Positions 19,131 through 31,100 of a DNA stretch of 64,000 nucleotides are shown here, in pieces. Source of the DNA: Caecitellus pseudoparvulus (taxonomy: Eukaryota; Bigyra: Bicosoecida); contig CBFFRQ010000018.1 of assembly GCA_965644315.1 (NCBI GenBank), positions 1,240,001-1,304,000 on the forward strand, written 5' to 3'. Made by a program: the position numbers and the translations under genes. Position 1 is the stretch's first letter; each line of letters begins with the position of its first letter. The notes beneath the pieces are model-generated. The model was given only the letters and a program-made list of their open reading frames with translations, was not told where the DNA came from and made no database searches.

Positions 19131-22100
19131 ATGCTCAGGAGCAGAGTGCTGGCAGCGCTTGCTGCGTTTCTTACCGTAAGTTTCGAGGGGCAGTGCGTGG
19201 TCGGCCCGAGACGCCTCGGCACAGGTTTGATTTGTTCCATGCAGTTGTTTCTCGTGGCTAGGGCAGCAGTCATTGAGGCTTCCCTGCAGTCGGCTGTCAA
19301 GCCTTCACCGCTGGGACTGTCGGTGCCAGGTGCGTGGACATCACATGAAACACCAAGAAAGCGAAACGCCCCATCCAGAGCGTGAAGCCGATCCCCGCAG
19401 ATGCTCTCTGGAGCGCTCAGCCACAAGGTGTTGCCTCGATCTCTGCAGCTGGGCAGTGGGTTCCTGTGGATGGTATGGCTGTGGACGTCTTCACGGACTT
19501 TGGCGGGCAAATGGAGTGCACCTACTCCCTTCAATCACTCCTGGAAGCTGACCCAGCCAGCAGCGGCGGTGCAGCGTCTTCGTGGGCTCAGAACACATCT
19601 TTTGTGGCCGCACGGCTTGTGCTGAATGGCGCGCCCATCCGCCAAAGCGGGTCCCTCCTGCAAGCGGGACGGGGGGAAGTCGCTCCAACGGGGGTTCTTA
19701 CAGGCGCCTTTGCCGGAAGTGTACCAGCTGGAACGATTAAAGCCATCCTGCAATGGAAGCAGTGGGGGCGCAGTGGAGCAAGGTGGGTCACTTCCCTGCC
19801 GCCAAGCGCCAGCTCAGGTCAGCGAGGGGGGCGGAGCTTGCTCTGTCGCTTGGTGGATCAGGCGCACCAGGTCGCTCTTGCTGCGCCAACATCGCTGCGG
19901 CAGCAAACCACATGGCTGGCTGTCCCACTTGCACCCCTTGCTTGGATCCAGGGGACGACCCAACGTGTCCACCTGGCTTTCAAGCTGCACGTGCGTCCGC
20001 AGCCTGCTGCCGTCTCACTTCAGGCTGGTGCTGCTTCTCTGGCCGTGCGATTTGTCCTTGACGGCCAATCCATGGAGCATCCCGTGGTGATTAAGCGATT
20101 TTTGGGCGGGGATGCCGTGTGGGGCGCCATGGCTGGCCAGTGGTCCATCGAGTTGCCACCCGGCCACCACAACGCAAGTTTGCAGTGTCTGCTTCGAGGG
20201 ACGGGGGTGCGGGCATGGTGGCTTGACCCAACATTCATGGATGGCTATGCTACTCCCTCCACCCTGTCTGTTTCCTTCAGTCACCTTGGGGAGGGGCTCT
20301 CTGGCCTGCTTCCAAGGCCGGGCCAGCCTGAGACCCCAGCTGCGAACGGGACCACTGTGGCAACTCGGTCCATTTCCCTTCCGCGCCAGTCCTACGTGAA
20401 GGTGACGTACAACGTTGATTTGTTGCGGCTTGTGGATGCGGCGGTGGACGCATCAGCCTGGCCCCCGGGCAGCGGTGTGGAGAGTTGGGTGACCGTGGAC
20501 GGCGGCGTGCTTCCGAGCAGCATCAGTTTTGCGAGCGGCACCCTTAAAGGGGACAGGCACCTCCGCGGGCAAGCATACACTAAACTACTCCCAGGCACTC
20601 ACACGGCTGCGCTGTACATTGCGGTGACAGGCGGTGGCCCCAGCCACTGGGCTCCTTCCAACGTGCTTAGCAGCGCAGTAAGGCAGCCGAGCCTGCTGGT
20701 GTCATCCATTGATGTGGACAACGCAGCCCCAAGAGTGCATTTGGATGGTGGCGAAACCATATCAGTCGATGAAGACTCGGGTGGCACCCCTCTCAACATC
20801 CTCGTCTCTGACCCGGATACAGAATTCGAGCCACACATGCACGTCGCCACAACTGTGCAAAGTGAGAACTGCACGCTGTCCTGTCAGTCTCCTGCTAACT
20901 CAGAGGCCTACATGTCAGCGTTGCCGCATCGCGTGGAGCTCAGCGGGCCTATGAGCAGCGTGAATGAGGTTTTGGTGTCGTGCTCCTGCAGTCCGGCGTC
21001 CAACTTTCACGGAACAGCGACGGTGGAGGTCGGGGTCAGCGACTTAGGCAACGTTGGTGCGGGGGGCACACGGAACACTTCGAAGGCCCTCACCATTCAA
21101 GTTTTCTCTGTCAACGACCCTGTCTCTATTTCAGCCCCAGAAGCTGCCAGCGGCCTTGAAGGGCAGGCGGTAAGACCCCCCCCTGCCCAGGTTGTGGACG
21201 CAGACGTTGCTTGGCCCGGCAACCCCACGCAACACTTGGACAGCATGTCAGGCCAAGCGTTTTCATTGCAAGTGACAGGCCAAGGAGGAAACCTCTCGTT
21301 TACTTCCTCACAGCTATCTGCGGAGCTTTTGCTCCGCTGCTGTGCAAAGGGCTCAGCATGCGAAGGCGCGGAGGTGGTGCTCCTGTGCCCTCTGTCTGCG
21401 CAGAATGCTCTCTTGACCCAGCTCATTTTTACTCCAGCGCCTTTATCGAACTTTCGGAACCAAGTTCACGGGGTGCACTACCTGGTTCATGACTGCGACA
21501 GCACTGACACTGATGACGGTCAGGAAAGCTTGCATACGGAAGCGAGCTGCAGTCCCCTGACTTCGGCTTCTGCTTTTACTCGCCTGGAAATCTCTCCCGT
21601 AAATAACGCCCCAACGTTGCAACCCTTTAGGTTGAACGCCTCAGTGTTGAGTTTCGTAGAGCCAGAGCTGTCGTCGGGGCAGAGTGCTGCAGTGCTCCCA
21701 ATGCCGCAGGAGGGCCTTGGGCTGCAAGGTACTGCCTCAGCAGCATCGGTGGTAGTGCCACTCCCTTCAGAAGAGGCAGGAGGAAGGCATGAGCTCCTGG
21801 AAGCAATGCTTTCTGTGCAAGCTGACATTGTCCCAGTGCTCTCAGTCCAGCCTCCAGCTGTGCCTTGTGGCATCCCAACCTCTGTATCTGTTGAGTTGCC
21901 GGTGCCGAGCAGCATCCACCCAGCACAGTGTAGGTGGAATGGCCTCATAATTCCTTCATCTGCACATGAAAGGGCTGGGATTGTCAAGTGTGAAGTGCAC
22001 GCGGCGTGCCACACCAGCGAGGCTCAAGGCTCCTTGTACTTGGTGTCTGAAAACGGTGGTGTTGTATCTGCCCCCAGTCGCTTGGCAGTGCTGCAGTCGC

Positions 22101-25100
22101 TGGGCTCAGTGTTTAGCCCAAAGAACAAGGTAGTCACAACCTGCCGGTCGTCCGTCAGGCTCTGCCTGGAAGCTGCCTTCATCGCACCGGCTGCTCAGTG
22201 CCGGTGGTGGCGCGGCACTGAGCAAGCAGCGGCAGGCTTCGAAGTCACCCCCGCGCAGCCTCTGCGCGAACCTGGCTGTGCTGGAGTAGTTTGCCCCCCT
22301 CCCAGAGGAGATGGCACCCAAGAGTGTCCCTATGTTGACGAGTGGACAGTTTCGTTGCTGCCTCTTGGGGTCGACCTAGAGCTTGACCCAGTATCTGTGC
22401 TGCGCCTGGCTCCGTCTCTTCTGTCGCAGCCTCTGGATCCTGTCGCAGTGTGTGCTGACGCCCCAAACACCATTTTCCTGCAACTCCTTGCATCCATTTC
22501 CGGCGGCGTCTTGCAAGGCAGCTGCTTGGTGAATGGACTGAGAACAGTAGTGAGCCTGAATGCCGGCGGCGATTCCCTTGCCTGCCAAGTGCCGCCCATG
22601 CCAATTGGCCAGCACACCGTCTCGGTCTCTGTCAGCTTCGACGAGTGGAAGGCGTCTCCTGTGAATGTCACACTCGTCTCCAGTGCTTGCTTTGAAGAAT
22701 CTCTGCACCAGGACCATGTGTTCCTGTCTGATGCGGCCACCGAGGTTGCCCTGCCGTACCCCAGTGAATGGCAGCAAGCCGCAGGTCATGTGTGGACTTG
22801 CAAGTGGTACTATCAAGCTGCTCAAGTCGGCGAGAGCGTGGGAGTCGGGGACTTTAATAGTGTTATTTGTGCAGCACCTCAAGCCTTACCGCTTGGTGGG
22901 CTGGTTGTCCGGCTGGCCTCAAACGCAGCAGGGCTCCACTACATTGCGCAGGTGCAGCGCTTTTCCCACCCAAAGGTTGCTTCTGCCCAGTGGAAGGCTT
23001 CAAACACCAGCGAAGGGCTGTTGCTCCATGGATGGAGCTTTTGGGATGGCCCTGCACCGTCTTGTCGTGCTGCTGGCCAGGCTGTTGTTCCCATGGAGTG
23101 GTTGTCTCCCTCCAGTGCATTTTGCTTCTTGCCCCGGCAGGTGCCAGGAGCTGGCGGGCCCGAAGTCTCTGGCGATGGGCACACATGGACCCCTCTCTCA
23201 AGTGTATTTGGTATTTCGAAGCACAACATCACTGCAGAGATTGGGGAAGTTGAACAGAGGGGCTCAAACCTGGATGTGACCTTCCTCGTCGCGGCTAGCA
23301 GCTGGGCTGGAGTTTCCTTTTGGTGCGAGGTTGGCGACACTGTTACGCAGGCAACACAAGCTGGGCACACAAAGGTAATGTGTGCACTTCATCAAAGAGA
23401 GACGGAGCAGGTAGCGAAGGTGTACGCCTTGCTGCCTGGCGGCGCCACGCAGGCGCTTGCTGAGTTCGTGGTGCCTGCGCTGGACGCCGCTGGGCGTTTC
23501 GGCCAGGTGGCGCAGCAGCGCACACAGTGGGACTCGCAACCATGCAGGATGGAGGACTCAACCCTTGGGAGGGTGTCCGCTTTCGCAAGACACATGTGCT
23601 CTTCGAACTTGACTCATAGGGTGACCACTGCAAGTGAAGGGCGACTGCCACGCCCTGCCGAGTGGCCCAACGCCACCGACAGTCCAGAGGAAGAAAGTGG
23701 AGAGAGCAACATTGAAGCAAGCCTTCGCCCCCTTGACATGCCATCCACAGTGCTTCGTGGGGCCGTTCTCCGCATACAGGTGGTCGCTGAGCATGGGGTG
23801 CACGGCGTGTCATGTGAGCTGGGCAACGCAGCTGCGGCAGTGCGAGCCACAAGCTCAGGCTCCTTCTGCACCTTTGCTCCAGCACAAGTGAGAGCATTGC
23901 ACGGGGAGGAGGCACTGTACATCACAGATGGTACTGTGAGGAGTTTGGCCGGAGCCTTGCGAGTCTTGCCAGAGCCACGGTTTGAGGGCATCCAACTTCT
24001 GCAGAGTGGCATGGCGTTGCTCGTCGGCCAGGACATCCCAGAGGGAATCCCCTTGTCATGTTCTCTTACATTCGGGCCGCAGCATGCTCTCATTCCGCTG
24101 AACTCTACAGCCGCGATGTGTCCGATTCGCGTGGCAGCAGGGCAGGTTGTCAACGCGAGGGTGTGCACTGCTGGTTCGACGTGGTGTACCTTCGTGGCCT
24201 TGCAAGTGTCCTCAGCCCTCCCTGCATTTGCTTCAGTGCACCCAAGCTTACCCCCAGCCAGCCAGCCGCACCCATGGTTTGTTCCGGACACATGGCACCC
24301 CTACGCCTCTCTAAAGGTGTCCTCCAATGATGAATCCGTGTCTCTGCTCGGGCAGGAACCACTGGCGAGCACTGGTGTCTCGTTCACAGGCTCTGGTAGC
24401 TCTGAGAGACTTGACCCCACCTTTGTGCGAGTCGTTGCCCAGCCGGCGATCGAAGGTGGGGTCTTGCTTGCGGGCATTTGGGCCGCTGAGACTTCACGGG
24501 TGACTTCCTGTGGCATGGGAGGCGTGGTCGGCCAGCTGGTGCATGAACACCCTGGACAGTACGCGTGCACCATACAGCCCGTGCCCCAGTCTACGAATGG
24601 GACCGAGGGTGCTTTCATTGAGCTGGATTTGATTTCGCTGAACGGCAGCCGATTGAAGACTGTCCTTGCGGAGGTTCACGTCCTTCCAGCATTTGAACCC
24701 CAGCTGCTTGCCAGCGAGTCAAGGGATGTTGTGGTGCGGTGCCCCAACTGCGAGATCTTTGCGACTGTTCACTGCCTTGTAAATGATGTGCTCATGGTGG
24801 AGCCCACGGCTGTCGGCCCAGATGCAATTGTATGTGGACCCATGCCCGAGGAAGGTCGACACAGGGTGCAGCTTGTCCTAGGAAGTTGGACACACCCTAT
24901 ATCCATGCTTGTGGAAGCAAATGCCCGCCCTGCACAGGCTCCCTTGAAGAACATGTCACCTCCCCCCCTTGTCGCTTGGGCCCGCGTTCACGGAGCAGCT
25001 GCAGAAGTGCCGTTGCACCTTGACATTTCTGGGTTTTTCCCACTCAAAACGGAACTCATTTGTAGGATCGCAAACGGGTCCATCCCCGCTCGGCTCACTT

Positions 25101-28100
25101 CGCAACACTCTGCCTTCTGCATGTTACCTGGGCTTCCCCCTGGAACGCATTCCTTGGAGGTGGCGGAGCTCGGCGCAGCAGATGCACTCCTGCTGATGAA
25201 CGTCACCGTCTCTGAAGCGCTTCAATGCTCTCCACAAGTGTCCAGCCTCCTCGCTGCCACAGAGGACAGCATCCCGTTGAAAGGCGGGACCTGCCACAGT
25301 CTCTCTCATTGCCTGATCAACGGTAGGCGGGTTTCCGTTCGCCCGACACGCCTGGGTCTTGGCTGCGACCTGCCTCAGGCGATGCTCGCACCTGGCCACC
25401 TAAGCCTCGTTCTTGTGCCTTTGTCTAAGTGGGACAGCATCAGCACCTTCGACATTATGGTGTTGGTGAGACCATCACTGAGCTCTTGGTTCGCCCAGAG
25501 CTCAGGCGCAAACGAGAGTTCAGCAATTTTCAAAATTGAGGGTAGTCAGTTTCAGATGCAGCTCTGGTGCGTCGGGAACATGCGCGACCGCTCTGCTGTG
25601 CAGTCCCTCAATCAAACTCACAGCACTTGCAGTTTGCCACCTGCGAGTCAATATGGGGAACTCTGTATAGAGAGTTGGCAAGGATCCCGTTTGCATTGCT
25701 TTTCCTCGCGAATTTCGTTGAATGTGCCAGGTGCTGCTGTGACCACAACGCACGCTTGGAGTGGAGTTGCCTCATCCATTTCAGTTCGACTCCTGGAGCC
25801 TGTCAGCGGTCCTGTAGAGGTGTTCGTCGGCGATTCAACGCGGAGCCATTGCTTGAATGAGTCTCCTGCGTTCGTCACCTGCCGCGTGATGTGGGGCGGA
25901 ACTGGAGGCACTCCAGTGCACGTAGTGCACCAAGAATCTGGCATTTTGCTCGGAAGAAGCACCGTGGAGTTTGTCCAAGCGCCGGTTGCAAGAGCGACTC
26001 CCCTGCTTGCACATTCTCCAGGCATGTTCAAAGTCTGTTGCGGGCACGTAGATACCCACCTGCCTTTGTCCGTCCATGTCGGCCTGTTCCCCGTGCTGAT
26101 CATAGGGATGCGGGACTCGTGTCTTGTGCTGCAAAGCGCAGACGACCTGGGCATTGGGGTGGTGAATGTGACCCTCTCACTCCCGACGCAGCCGACAGTG
26201 CAGGTCATTGGGAGCCTTGACTTCGTTGCCCGGCCACGGGTTTCTCTAGTGCGCCGTCATATAGTCGCTGGGCTTGGCAGCGCAGTTCCCCTCAAGAGCA
26301 CGTCGCCGCTCTCTGAGGAGCTACTATGCGAGGTATCGCTGGAGTCCTTCCCATTCTCTGCGCACGTGAGCCCTTTGAGACTGTGCTCAATTCCTGCAAG
26401 TGCGACGCCACCTGCTGTCTTCAGTGTGCGAGTCATCGATTCACTGGGGCAGCAGCACGTGATCGGAGGGGAACTGGCGGTCCGGGTGCAGCTGGTTGCC
26501 CCACCTGCAGTGTTCGTTCGAGGCGGCACATTGATGCTCGAGGGGAGTACTTCCATAGAGCTGGCAGGAACACGGCTACACCTGCTGACAAGCTGCACTC
26601 TGACTGGGCAAGGCAGCGACATGGAGTCGACCGTCGCTGTCGCAGGCTCCAGCACAACAAGCGCAAGGTGCAGTTTCAGTGAAATTCCGCCAGGTGTGTT
26701 CAGTCTTAGTGTGGCTGCTGGCGAGTGGACGCAGGCTATTGGAGAAGTCTCTATCCTCCCAATGATGAGGGTGGAGCGCGTTGTGTCTGACGTCGTCCCT
26801 GCAGGCAGACCTTTGCGGGTGGAGCTGCAAGGCTCCGGCTTTCGACCCGAGTCACCGCTGCATTGCAAGTTGAGCGGCCATCTGTCAGCAGCAGTGTATA
26901 AGAACTCGACAGTCATGGAGTGCATTCTCCCAGCGGTCTCCCTGACCGGAGGCCCTGCTTTTTCCGTGTGGACTGACGGGCTCCTCGATGCTCTGTGGGA
27001 AGGGGAGCTGGCGGTGGTGCAGCCATTCTTGCAAAGCTGCACAATTTTTCAGGCGGGCAGGCATTCTCATGCACTCCGCAAGTTTGTGCTTGGCACCAAT
27101 GGCTCCCTTGGGTTGGATCCTGCTTTGCTTGCTTGCCCGGCGGGTGCACCAGAGCACGCCGAAGGCACACTTGAAGAGACGAGCGTGTGGTGTGAGGCAG
27201 TGCGACCGCGACACGATGCCTGCGTGATGGTTTCCACTTTGAGACTCTGCTGCCAGTCCGAGGTTCATGTGCTTGACCCTGTCCTGACACATACCGAGCC
27301 GCCCTTCCTGGAGGCTGGGCAGCTCACTTCTGTGACTCTGCATGGCGGGCCGTTTTTCCCCGAGGCCTCATACAGCTGCTTTCAAAAGAATGGGGTGGCA
27401 GGAAAGGGTGAATTTCTTTCTTCAAGCATGTTGTCATGCAACTTTGCTTCGAATGACTCACACAGTGACTTTGTGGGGATTAGGTGGGCTTTGAACAAAA
27501 CTCAGGTCCTCTCCATTGGTGTCCTGCACCCACTGCAACTGAGGCGTGCAGAGCCCCTCCCACTCCTTGCTGGCCTGGCAGCCGAGTTGCCAATCCCAGT
27601 TTCAGGCCTAAGTTCCATACCTAATCAGGTGCTTTGTCAGGTCAATGGGCCGGCTAGCCGTGCCCGTGTGGCGCTGCGCCCTGATGCTCTTGTGCTCTGC
27701 CACCTTCCACCGCTTTCGGCCGGGAACCACACCGTTAACGTCGTGCAAAGCAGCGCTAAAGCGACACTTGCAGTGCCGATTCTTGCGGAAGAAGGACCCT
27801 GGGCCCAAGTGCTCATGAATGAAGGGTCTTGGCGTGTGTCAGTTTCTGCCGAGTCGCGCGTTCAGCTGACAGCATGTACATGGGTTGGATCACAGCGAAC
27901 GTACTCATCACACCTCTGGGACACGGGGTGCGTTTCCCCTCCATCCGCGCGTCAGTCGCCTCCCCAGAGCGTTCTCGTGACAACATCGTCGGGTCAAGTG
28001 GTGCCCCTTGCACTTCCATCGAAGGGGCCTAGCCTGGAGCGTCCCATGTCCCGGCTGGAAGCCACATGGTCACGCCCGCTGGTTTTGGTTGTATCGCACG

Positions 28101-31100
28101 CTGGCTTGGTCTCCATGCCGCTGAACTTGGAGTACGGGAGCATTGACACCCCATGCTCTCTATACGTGAAAAGCTCGAATGCGACGAAGCAATTTCCAGG
28201 CAAAGTTGCTGTGGAGGGATCGGCTCAGGTGGTGTGCGAGGTCACCGTCGGGCATCTGGCACCACCCGCTGGGGTGGCCACGCTGGCCTGGGGAGCTTTC
28301 CGCCGAGATGTCACGCTGCTGGGTGCACCACGGATCTCGACATGTCATGTCAGGTGGATTGATGGCACCCTGATCGTGCACGGGGCCGGGTTTTTGCCCG
28401 AGCACCAACTAGTGTGTGAATCTGCAGGCCAGCGAGTGGGTGCCATTGTCCACTCAGCACACCATGTGTCTTGTCGGATGGATTGGAGCCCCCATACTCC
28501 CAAACCACTGCAGCTTTTGGCTGGGAATGCGGCTTTGATGGTCCCTGACTGCGTTCCTACGCCTGACGCTGACGGCGTTCCTGCTGTTGGCGTGTTAAAG
28601 GCCGCGACCTCAGCGCCGCCGCCCGCGGTCCTTGCCAGCATTTCGCCAGAGTCAATCAGCGCTGGCCAAGCCCAAGACATCTTATGCACGGGACTGGGAC
28701 TTCAAAAGATCGATAGCTGCCTCGTAAATGGAAAGGATGTGCCGACAATGGTCTTGAACGCATCGACGGTGCTGTGCTCGTTGGCTGTTCCAGCTCCCCA
28801 AAATGCTTCGCTTCAGCTTCGCACTCTTGAGGGCTTCAAGACCCCTGCGGTGCAAGTCCATGTGACACCTAGGCCGCAACTTGTGCATGGGAAGCATGCT
28901 AGCCAGTCAGTTGTGGCGTTGCTGGGCACGAATCTGCGGAGAGAATGCGCAGAGGCGTGTGTCGTGGGTGGCCAGCCAGCGCCAGCGCGCTGGATAAACT
29001 CTTCCGCGGTGGAGTGCAGAGTTCCTCAATCGCTTTTTTGTGTCCCTAAAAATGTGTCACTGACCCCGTGCTTGCATGCAGGCCATGTGGAAATCCGCGA
29101 TGTACCCGTTGCTTGCCATCCCCCCCGATCGCTTCTTGCGCAAGTTGGCAAAGCTGTGGATGTTGAGATCCCCGAGTCTGGTCTGCATGTGCGCTGCTGG
29201 CTGCTTGACGCCCGCACACAAATCGAGATTTTGCACAACGGCACGCACTGCACTTTCGTACCTTCGGTGCCAGGGCAGTTTGAAGTGGCGGCAGAGACAC
29301 ATGCTGGGAGGCTGCTGAGAGTGACCGTGTTCGTTCTTGACCACGGCTCCTTACAGACGTTCAAGCAACGGCGACTGACACCTCATCACCACACGCAAAA
29401 TTTGACCTCAGACATTTCCCATGTCCCTGCATTTGCGAAGATGTCTTGCTTCGTTGGGGGTCTCCGCGTGTACACAGACAGGCAAGGCGGCACAGCCAGC
29501 TGCACTATACCCCCCTCCCTGCCCCCTGGGAAACAGATAGTCAAGTTATTTGCTGACCAGTTCCTTGTAGCGCAGAGCACTGTACACTTCCTCCCTGCTC
29601 TCACTTTGCAAAGCAACGAGGTGCGAGGGCGCCCAGGCCTTCCAGCCGTCCTTGGCGTGTCAAATGCGGCGGCGCTTGCAGGAGGTCAGTGCGTGTGGTC
29701 CTCGGGGCACGTGTCGGACTTTGTTCCAGTCAATGCCACCCACGCGTGGTGCATGGTTCCAAGGACAGAATCGAATGGGTCGGTTGTGTCGCTGGCGTGG
29801 CAGGGGGTCCCGTTGGAGGTCGGCGCTGCCCGCTTGCGACTTGACGCTCCCCCCCCTACGGCGAAATTGGTCCCATCAGCTGGACCACTTCACAAGGAAA
29901 TGACCATTCAAGTTGATTTGGATCTTCCAGATGTAGTTTCTCCGACGACGGTCCTTCGCTGCGTGGTCGGCAGTGCGAGGGTGCCAGCCGTGAGGGGCCC
30001 AGCAGGCAGCGTCCTTTGCCAAGTACCAGCAAGTGCAGTATCCCGCACAATCCCAGTCGCAGTGGAAGCACCACAAGTGTCCCCTATGTGGAGATCGGAG
30101 AAGCTCACGTTTTTGTACACTCAGCAAGTGCGGATTCTGAGCCTTGCTCCGGCTGCAGTGCCAAGAGGACGTGCGATCGGGCTGCTTGTGAGCCTAGACG
30201 GGGAGGCATCCAATAATGTGGCTGCCTGCAAGATTGGAAGACTGGAAACCCGCAAAGTGATTCCTGTCAGTTCCAATGTTATTCAGTGTTTTGTGACCCT
30301 GCTGCAGCGACCAGGGACAGTGAATGTGTCAGTGTTGCTCCTGGACGGGACAGAAAGCACACCTGCACTGCTCTCTGTTCATCCTGACCTGCACATTGAT
30401 TCTCTGCACCCTCGCCTGGTTCAAAGTCCTGCTTCCAATGCGTCGGTGCAACTTCGAGGTTCCGGGTTCTCAAGCTGGTTGCACCCTCGTTGTGCTGTGG
30501 ATGGGGTGAACACAGCGGGCATGGTGTCCTCAGACACGTTCCTCACGTGTATGCTCCCCCCCCTGCGCGCAGGGAACTACAATCTCTCGGTCACCTTTTT
30601 CGGTGTCGTCGAGGTCCATGCAGGGTCATTCCGTGTCGCTCCGATGGTGAACGTTGGGCATGTAGACTCGAAGGTTCTTGCACGTGGCGAATCACTGTCC
30701 GTCACGCTTGAGGGCGCCGGAGCATGTGACCCGCCAGTTCAAGGCCGATGGGCACCTATGTCATCAAATCATCAGAAAGAGACTGTGCTTTGCGAAGCAG
30801 GCGAGTCATGTGCAGTCGTGCGGTGCCCGTCACCCTCCAAGTCACATGGTTTGCACAGCCTGCAAGTTTCCCTGGACGGAGGAATTTCGTGGAGTCAGTC
30901 CAGTCCCGACGTGCGAGTTGTCAGCAAGATGGAAATTGTGAAGGTCAACCCCTCAGTATTTCCGGTTGGATTTGACGGATATCTGAGCTTCCACGTTCAG
31001 AAGCGACTCGTACCGGGCACTGTGCAGCTTGCGGCAGCAATCGAGGCTCACAATGTGACCTATACGAATTGCTCATGGACTCAAGCAAGCACACTGAGCT

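Noticed and set aside
19382-19384. Start of the giant gene at a GTG near 19382
   Set aside because: A GTG start is not expected in a eukaryotic gene. An acceptor at 19400 and an upstream ATG with a signal peptide in matching phase explain the 5' end better.
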